Translations under genes and position numbers: made by a program | NCBI GenBank assembly: GCA_963920635.1 | Contig: OY987301.1 | Coordinates: 18,332,501-18,396,500, forward strand | DNA length: 64,000 nt | Direction: 5' to 3' | From: Pseudeuparius sepicola | Lineage: Eukaryota; Arthropoda; Insecta; Coleoptera; Anthribidae | In this document: positions 57,690-64,000 of the stretch, one piece after another | Layout of the letters: every line of letters starts with the position of its first letter | Position numbering within the stretch: position 1 is the first letter of the stretch | Notes under the pieces: model-generated | Told to the model about the DNA's origin: nothing | What the model saw: only the letters and a program-made list of their open reading frames with translations | Database searches by the model: none

Positions 57690-57929
57690 TTGTTCAAACA
57701 TAAATATGACGTTAGAACCAACAACAACAATTCTACAGCTTTAACTAAACACGCTTTAGACAATTTCCACCAATTTAATTTTAACAATACACAAATTTTA
57801 GCTAAAGAAAATAATTATACCAAAAGAAATATCTTGGAAATTATTTACATAAAAAAACATAATAATTGCATAAATTACAGAACAGACACGGAAAATCTTT
57901 CTCATATTTACTATAATCTTATAAATTAA
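57688..57929 (+). pseudogene. Penelope-like retroelement, C-terminal endonuclease fragment
   Basis: About 80 codons end in a stop at 57929. The translation has the layout of the C-terminal part of Penelope-like proteins, downstream of the GIY-YIG core: an HKYDVRTNNNN start, TALTKHALDN, then NNYTKRNILE, and RTDTENLSHIY close to the stop. In the family the GIY-YIG endonuclease is fused to a reverse transcriptase and cuts the target. Here the GIY-YIG core itself and the reverse transcriptase are missing, so the copy is cut off on its 5' side. The frame shown is intact. Family assignment rests on recalled family patterns, not a search. Confidence 0.75.
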
Positions 57930-58540
57930 AAATAAGAAATCAAAAATATTTTCCTATAATAATTTCTTTTCCAAAAACAAAATTAACATTTCACATAACT
58001 ATAACATGTTTCCTCAAAAATAAAATAATAAAACAAAACTTTCCAACTACAAATGAAAAATTTAATTTCTTGCATTTTCCAAATCCACACTGTAGAATGA
58101 GTTTTTCTTCCTCTCCTTTTTACAACATTTTTTTGCCCCTATAAATCACATCGAACCTTTCAATTCGAGACAAATAAAAATATTTTACTTCTCCTCCGGC
58201 ATTCCGTTTGAACACATAAGACTTGCATAGTTTTCCACAAATAATATTCTTCCCACACAACATCTCTTACAAATAAACAATATAATGGAACTATGAAATA
58301 AGATACGATAGAACGTGAGAACAATGACAGAAAAGCAAGAGGAAGAAAGACTCTTAAAAATAATAATCTATTAATGTTAGTAATCATTGTTACTAGTAAT
58401 ATTTAAATTCATGTAATCTTGAATTTCGCTTTATATTCCCTTAAAAAATAACAAAAACCTTTTTCTCTTGTAGATAAATTATTATTATTTAATTGGTAAA
58501 ACTTGAAAAAAAATATAATAATAAAAAATTCCTTTGATAC
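57930..58540 (+). other. Probable 3' untranslated tail of the Penelope-like copy
   Basis: About 610 AT-rich bases between the stop codon and the hammerhead-like core. No gene is seen. The minus-strand frame at 58160-58387 is considered chance. Confidence 0.45.
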
Positions 58541-58577
58541 CTGATGATGGCTTAATTGCTGAAACACGTGTAGTGTC
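58541..58577 (+). ncRNA. Hammerhead-ribozyme-like core
   Basis: CTGATGA is followed by a weak stem II (GGC/GCT), then GAAA, then a stem III with ACAC and GTGT arms around a 5-base loop, and then C at the expected cleavage position. These are the conserved hammerhead core boxes in order. Stem I pairing between bases before 58541 and after 58577 looks poor, so the copy may be inactive. Penelope-like elements are known to carry hammerhead motifs in their terminal repeats, which fits the position. Confidence 0.55.
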
Positions 58578-60524
58578 AATTTTTAAAAAAACAAAAACTT
58601 TTAATAAAAATTTTTTAAACGAAAGTTTACATGGTCGTAACCCAGGAATTTTATTCCAATGAATTGATTATACATATTATAGTAAGTAGCGGTGAGATGT
58701 AGGAGATTCCGGCGTCTTCCACAAGGTCTAGGGTAACCTGATTTATATTTACAGGTACAAAAATTCATCATTAAATTTGTTATTGCTTGAGGTTATAGAT
58801 TAGAATTTCTGCGTTCGATATTTGCATTAAGTGGCTAAATAAATATTCAGGGTAAAAGAACAAATATAGAGGAAGTTCACATAAAAAACAATAATGAATG
58901 GTTACCCTGAATGGAATTCTTTTTATATATATAATAAGTAGGTACGTACCTACCTACCCGTTACATGTTTGCCACATTGTTAATATTTCCGTTGGAATCA
59001 TCTTATACTATTTTAGGCTCAAGATCAGATTCACGAAAAAATGTGTAGGTAGAGAGAAGTGTCTTAAAATGGGACAGTTTATATGTGTATGGCCTCTGTG
59101 GCCTTAGAAACAATATTATGATAAAAGGTCAAATATATAATGGTGAACGATTTTATTCACTTCAACTATCTTTGTCATATTAATCAAATCTGGTGAGGTT
59201 GCGTTTTACTTGTTTTACTTTTTGCTGATTTCCAGTTGCACTTTCCTTGCGTTCCACTTATTTTTCATATTATGGGGAGTCTCTCAATATTATTAAACCC
59301 ATCGATAAAAAACACAGTTCATAAACAATTTGAAATAAAATAGGATGGACGCAAAATATTATATTTATTTGCGCATCTGGAAATGTAAATAATTATTATT
59401 GAGTTTGGAAGGCTATGCTATACGTGGGACGAAACATATTGAGCCCTAAAACAATATAAACTTTTTCCTCTACAAAACATGGATGTACCTACATTCCTAC
59501 TTGCATGACCAAATTACGTTACTAAACTCTATTCCAAAATATATCACAATCATCCTGCGAATAAAAAACAAAAAATAGGGACCAACTTTCGACGAACATC
59601 TTCCTCGGGTCCGCGGAGACGTTAAATATACATTTCAGTAAATCTCTAGGGCGCGAGATTTATTTCTCTCCCAGGGTTATCCTTTTTCCAGACATCAATT
59701 TATTAGGGGTGACTTTTCCTGCGCGACGCCAGCGCTATAGCGGTAGTAAATATCTACGGCAAGGCCGCAAAGTCAATAGTCGCTTACCTATACGCCGTCG
59801 CCCACCACACCACACATCTGCCAGTGTAAATTATTTGTCTGCCTATACTATCTATTTACCGAGAGTATGAAACTGGGAGTCAAACAATAGAGACAGGAAG
59901 CGGCGCTTCCCACCACCTAGAGGTATTACTGGTCGTGTAAACGTGTTGTTGGCAGGAGCTACAGTTCGAAATTGTAATTTATATGTGTATCTCGCATAAT
60001 ATACAATCTAGACGCGCGAAAGAAATGTACGACCGGGGGAATATTTGGTGGCCATTTCCCATTTCGAACCATAAATGAAGCAGGTATTTTGAAACGGCAT
60101 ATACAGGATTGTTGTGTAAATTCAAATGCTTGGGATTCTATACAAAATGCGAAATAGGCGTTAAATAAAATTATTTATTTTTGATAGTTCATTTGTTGTA
60201 TGGTTTTTTTATTATTTTTTTAATTGTTGATGCGACAGATTCTTCATGTTCCAATATTTTTTCCAACATCGTCTAACTTCCTATCCTATAAGTACCTACT
60301 TTCCATATTTCTATGTTCAGTATCCGCAAGATTCTTTTTGTGGAGTGGTTGTTGCTCCTATATATTATGTAGTCGGCTATTCTCAAAGCATGTCATCTTT
60401 TGCCAAAGGCAACTTGTTTTATTTCATGATATTGAAAAGATGTTATTGTTGGCACATTCAAGTTTTCCAGTTTTTTTATTCGATTTAGGTTATTTTGTAA
60501 ATATAAATATTCTCGAAGCATATA
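58578..60524. other. Gene-free stretch with a GC-richer block
   Basis: A GC-richer block spans about 59590-60070 with no long open frame; it may be conserved non-coding DNA. A GTAGGTACGTACCTACCTAC tract lies near 58939. The 120-codon frame at 60224-60586 runs into the next element and is not convincing. Confidence 0.4.
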
Positions 60525-61767
60525 CAGGGTGTTTCATCTTAAGTGCGAACACCCCCGTAATATTTGTATTCTCAATCCGATATTAGCCGCGTTTTTTTCT
60601 AAAAATAGGCCACAAAAAACTCTACGTTGGTGCAAAATTTCAGGTCTTAATGTCAATTTTCAAGGCCTACTACAATTTTTTTTCTAGTATAAAATGACGA
60701 AAACCATTTAGAGATTTTTTTATTTAAAATCTGACACCACAGCGTTAATCAGAACAACCTAAAACCCCCGTATACCAAATTTGAACAAAAAATATACAGG
60801 GAGTTCCATTCTGCAGGGTGTGAAAATTGAGCAAAATAGGAATTTTAAACTCATCTGGCGAGTCAAGTGTGCCATGGAATTACTTCGAAACAGTTGGATG
60901 AACAGGACCAATCACAGTGTCGATGTGCAAAGATCCAATAAAAAATATACAAGGTGTTCTTCTCTGTAGCAACTCGAAATGCTGAATTTCTTAAACTTTA
61001 TACAGGTCAAAAATCGAGTATATCAAAACCACCCCAGACATTACAAACGAACTAAGTCAAAAAAATACAGAAGGCTGCCAGTCAGTAAGTGAATATGACT
61101 TAAGGTGGCTGGTGTGCCACAACAGGAAACGCACAGAAAATGTATCATCTTAGACAGTGACTTTATTGATAAAGGTTCAACAATTTGAATTGTTTTTATT
61201 TGTTGGTTGGATGATGTAAAGAAATAAATTGCTTTTGTATATTAATATTTATTCAATGATTCCAGAGCACCCCTGACCAATATATAAAGTTTAATAAAAA
61301 TTCAACATTTTGAAATCGCCCAGAGAAAAAGACCCTGTACATGTTTGTATTGAATCTTGGCACACCAAGACTTTGAGTAGTCCTGTTGATCATTCATCTG
61401 TTTTGACGGGATTCCATGGCACACTTGACTCTCCAGATGCCTTTAAAATTCCTATTTTGTTCAACTTTGACACCCTGTAGAATGGAATTCCCTGTATATT
61501 TTTTGTTCAAGTTTGGTATACGGGGGTTTTAGGTTGTTCTAGTTAATGCTGTGGTGTCAGATTTTAAATAAAAAAATCGCTAAATGGTTTTTGTCATCTT
61601 TTACTAGAAACAAAATTTGTAGTAGGCCTTGAAAATTGACATTAAGACCTGAAATTTTGCACCAACGTAGAATTTTTTGTGGCCTATTTTTAGAAAAAAA
61701 CGCGGCTAAAATCGGATAGATAATGTAAATTTTACGGGGGTGTTCGCACTTAAGATGAAACACCCTG
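60525..61767. mobile_element. Multilayer foldback element, copy B, 1243 bp
   Basis: The outer ends are CAGGGTGTTTCATCTTAAGT and ACTTAAGATGAAACACCCTG, and the arms run nearly to the centre. Further matching end pairs lie inside: CAGGGAGTTCC at 60797 with GGAATTCCCTG ending at 61494; CAGGGTGTGAAA at 60814 with TTTGACACCCTG ending at 61477; CAAGGTGTTCTTCTCTG at 60950 with AGAGAAAAAGACCCTG ending at 61337. The core has the 30-bp run shared with copy A. No gene is present. Confidence 0.92.
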
Positions 61768-62450
61768 CATACGATATATACAAGTCTATCAAAAAACGAT
61801 TTATTATGCATTACAAAATAGGAAAGACTGAATTTAAGAAATGCCAATGTAAACAAATTACCTTGTCTTCGTCCCCCCGACCCGCTAATGTAGAAGCAAA
61901 ATAAAACAGATTTATTAGAGTGAGTCATTTATTCCTTTATATCATTGGGAAGACTTCAAAACAGTAGGATATAAAGGTAACTAATTTGTTTTGATTTACC
62001 GCCTTCATAAAGTGCTGACAAAAAATATGGTTCATTTGATAAAACATCATAATAATTTTGGTAATCAATAGAATGTAATCTCACAGTCTGAAGGTAAAAG
62101 CTTCTTCGTAATTTTTAGATCCTCAAGAGGCCCATCATTTTAGTCGTTCGTATAAATGAACAGTCTCGATGCGAAATGAATATTTGACATTTATTCCAAA
62201 GTAAAAAGTTGATAGTGTTTGTTTCCATGACCTATACTTGATAAATATGTATCTGTTATTTTCTGTGTTTGATCAAAATCTAGGCACTTTGTTAAAAATG
62301 TACATGAAACATTGTTTGTTATAGAGAATTGTCCGGAGATTTTAAAAAATATTGTACTTTTTGGAAAATCCATTCACTTAAAAAATATTTTTTGCAAGGG
62401 GTCTAAATTAACTCACCGCACGCTTCTGGCGTTTTGGCACCAGCGTTTTG
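61768..62450. other. Gene-free stretch
   Basis: AT-rich with nothing recognised. Confidence 0.45.
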
Positions 62451-62550
62451 CTGTGACCTAGAGGCCCTGTATGACACGACAAGTGACAGTTATTCGTTTT
62501 AACACGAATAACTGTCACTTTCCGTGTCATACAGGGCCTCTACTGTGACC
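62451..62550. mobile_element. 84-bp palindromic hAT-like element with perfect 8-bp target-site duplication
   Basis: The element at 62459-62542 begins TAGAGGCCCTGTATGACACG and ends with the exact reverse complement. After a 2-base mismatch a further 17-bp stem (AAGTGACAGTTATTCGT) closes on a 6-base loop. CTGTGACC flanks it exactly at 62451-62458 and 62543-62550. TAGAG-type ends and an 8-bp duplication match hAT elements. There is no room for any gene. Confidence 0.93.
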
Positions 62551-64000
62551 TAAGACCCTTTAATGTGTACAAATTTACAATATTATAACATGCATTTCAG
62601 TCCACCAGAAATACCTAGTCGTCGAAAAAGTGCAGTGTAACTAGCATGAAATGTCTAAGTGAGTACCTATCTGCAATTTCATGCTCGTTGTACAATCAGT
62701 TACTAGTAATACAAAATAAATACTTAGATATGCGATGGAACCTACAATAAAACAAATTATGGCGATTTCGTTTGCGTGTTACAAACATTTCGCGAATGCA
62801 GGTTTATTACATTTTGGCGGGGCTTTTTTATTTTATGCAGAAAACAGAACATTTTTAATTGCACCAGTAATAATGACGACTCCATGCCTTTTCATTTTAT
62901 AGTGAGACCGCAATCTATTCAATTAAAAACGTGTATAATGTCGCAGCAAACGAATTAACTCCCCACACGGAAGGTGGTGGACACTCCCCCAGGGAAATAA
63001 TAACCGTTTCCTACTGCGCTAACGCTTTTGAAAACGTACAAGGCCTGGACTTTTTATACGTAATTATACCTCGTTCAGGATTTAAATAATTTGTAGTTAG
63101 GTATACGCGACTGAATTTAAGATGCCAACGCCCCGACGCAACGGGACTATGCAAACTAATATATATGGGCCATCGTCACCATGGGAACGGTGCTATCCTT
63201 GGGTCTACACTGGTGTGTTCTTTGTTCTTGTTCATTGTTGGCATGGCCAATAGACTAGTTTAGCATTGAACCTATAGGGGGCGTATTTCTTATATTCAAT
63301 GGCGTATAACGTCAGACGTCAGACCAAAAATAATACAGACGCTATTTCGCTAGTCATAATTCTGGAAAATGAACAAAAATCGTACTATGAACCCAAATAT
63401 TAGTTACAATCGGCAACCCTTCTGTCATATTCTCGCTTATAATCTAAAGATGCTTATTTAGTTGAAATATATAATGTGACCTTCAAACTAGAACGCCATA
63501 GAGTGCCTTCTTTAAGGGATTCATTTTAATTTATTATGTTTTAGACGAATTTCACCTCAGAATCCATGACTGAATTGATTTTATAAATTGCGGATAAGTA
63601 CCAAATCCTTATTCGGAATAGGTACTTACTTTGTTTGTTGCTTTAACCATTATTTCTAACAGTTTTTTTGCCCTACGTCGCTCGTGGGTTCACGAATTAC
63701 CAGCTGTTGTACCCTCATAAGGAAAGTTTATTTTACTATTGCATAATATACATATAACACGAAATTAAGTTTAATTTATGTTGGTTGACTACAATGCCAT
63801 AAGAAAGGATTGTCTAAGTCTAAATTAATATAAGAGTGCAAATTAGGTGGGTACCGAATGCGAATGTCAAATATTATTCATAATCAAATGCAGTATGGCA
63901 GAAATATTATTTTCAGACTACTTAGGATCTTGAGAAAACCCATACAAAATATACCATCTAGAAATATAGCGAAAATGGGCCGGCATTACCTTACAAAAAT
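62551..64000. other. Gene-free stretch to the window end
   Basis: GC-richer patches lie at about 62960-63060 and 63120-63200. No gene, repeat or RNA is recognised. Confidence 0.45.

Noticed and set aside
57660..57690. Possible tRNA gene
   Set aside because: Only a T-arm-like word is present; no acceptor, D or anticodon arms.
60224..60586. 120-codon open frame
   Set aside because: Runs into the foldback terminus; T-rich composition explains its F, Y and S content.
61557..61928. 123-codon minus-strand frame
   Set aside because: Mostly inside the right arm of the multilayer foldback; the matching left arm does not keep the frame.

Overview
This window looks like a non-coding stretch of an animal nuclear genome, most likely an insect. 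The sequence is AT-rich. Stop codons are frequent in all frames and no open frame exceeds about 140 codons. There are no operons, ribosome binding sites or recognisable host exons. The protein traces that can be identified are all mobile-element relics typical of arthropods: a Ty3/Gypsy retrotransposon fragment, a hAT transposase relic and a Penelope-like endonuclease fragment. The species cannot be fixed from the sequence. The frequent GTAGGTACCTAC-type words and the hAT terminal sequence remind me of hemipteran genomes, but that is an impression only.

Layout. 0-10 kb: a dispersed repeat copy, a broken Gypsy RNase H region (3245-3600), a large foldback (5090-5943) carrying a 30-base hairpin insertion, and a perfect 30-bp palindrome (7865-7894). 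10-14 kb: a segment bounded by 36-bp terminal inverted repeats (10067-13629), holding diverged tandem repeats, a GC-rich promoter-like block and a 166-bp tandem duplication. 14-23 kb: four foldback or partial foldback elements, a minisatellite, a 73-bp tandem duplication and a two-copy dispersed repeat. 23.4-24.5 kb: the clearest mobile element, an internally deleted hAT transposon with a perfect 8-bp target-site duplication and a promoter-like region resembling heat-shock promoters. 24.5-35 kb: several hairpins and MITE-like elements, including one inside another and a second tiny hairpin insertion (34659-34708). 35.7-38.4 kb: three foldback elements standing end to end and sharing TATATA junctions. 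39-46 kb: another foldback, a half-element, and a long spaced inverted repeat. 49-53 kb: a three-copy dispersed repeat, a 12-bp minisatellite and a multilayer foldback. 57.6-58.6 kb: a Penelope-like endonuclease remnant followed by a hammerhead-ribozyme-like core. 60.5-61.8 kb: a second, better preserved multilayer foldback. 62.45 kb: an 84-bp palindrome with a perfect 8-bp duplication.

The unifying theme is inverted-repeat DNA. Many termini share a C-A-G-G-G-T-G end flanked by TATA-like bases, and at least three tiny near-perfect hairpins sit between 7-8 bp direct repeats. No set of genes working together is visible. The transposon proteins are all broken and no element here looks able to move by itself.
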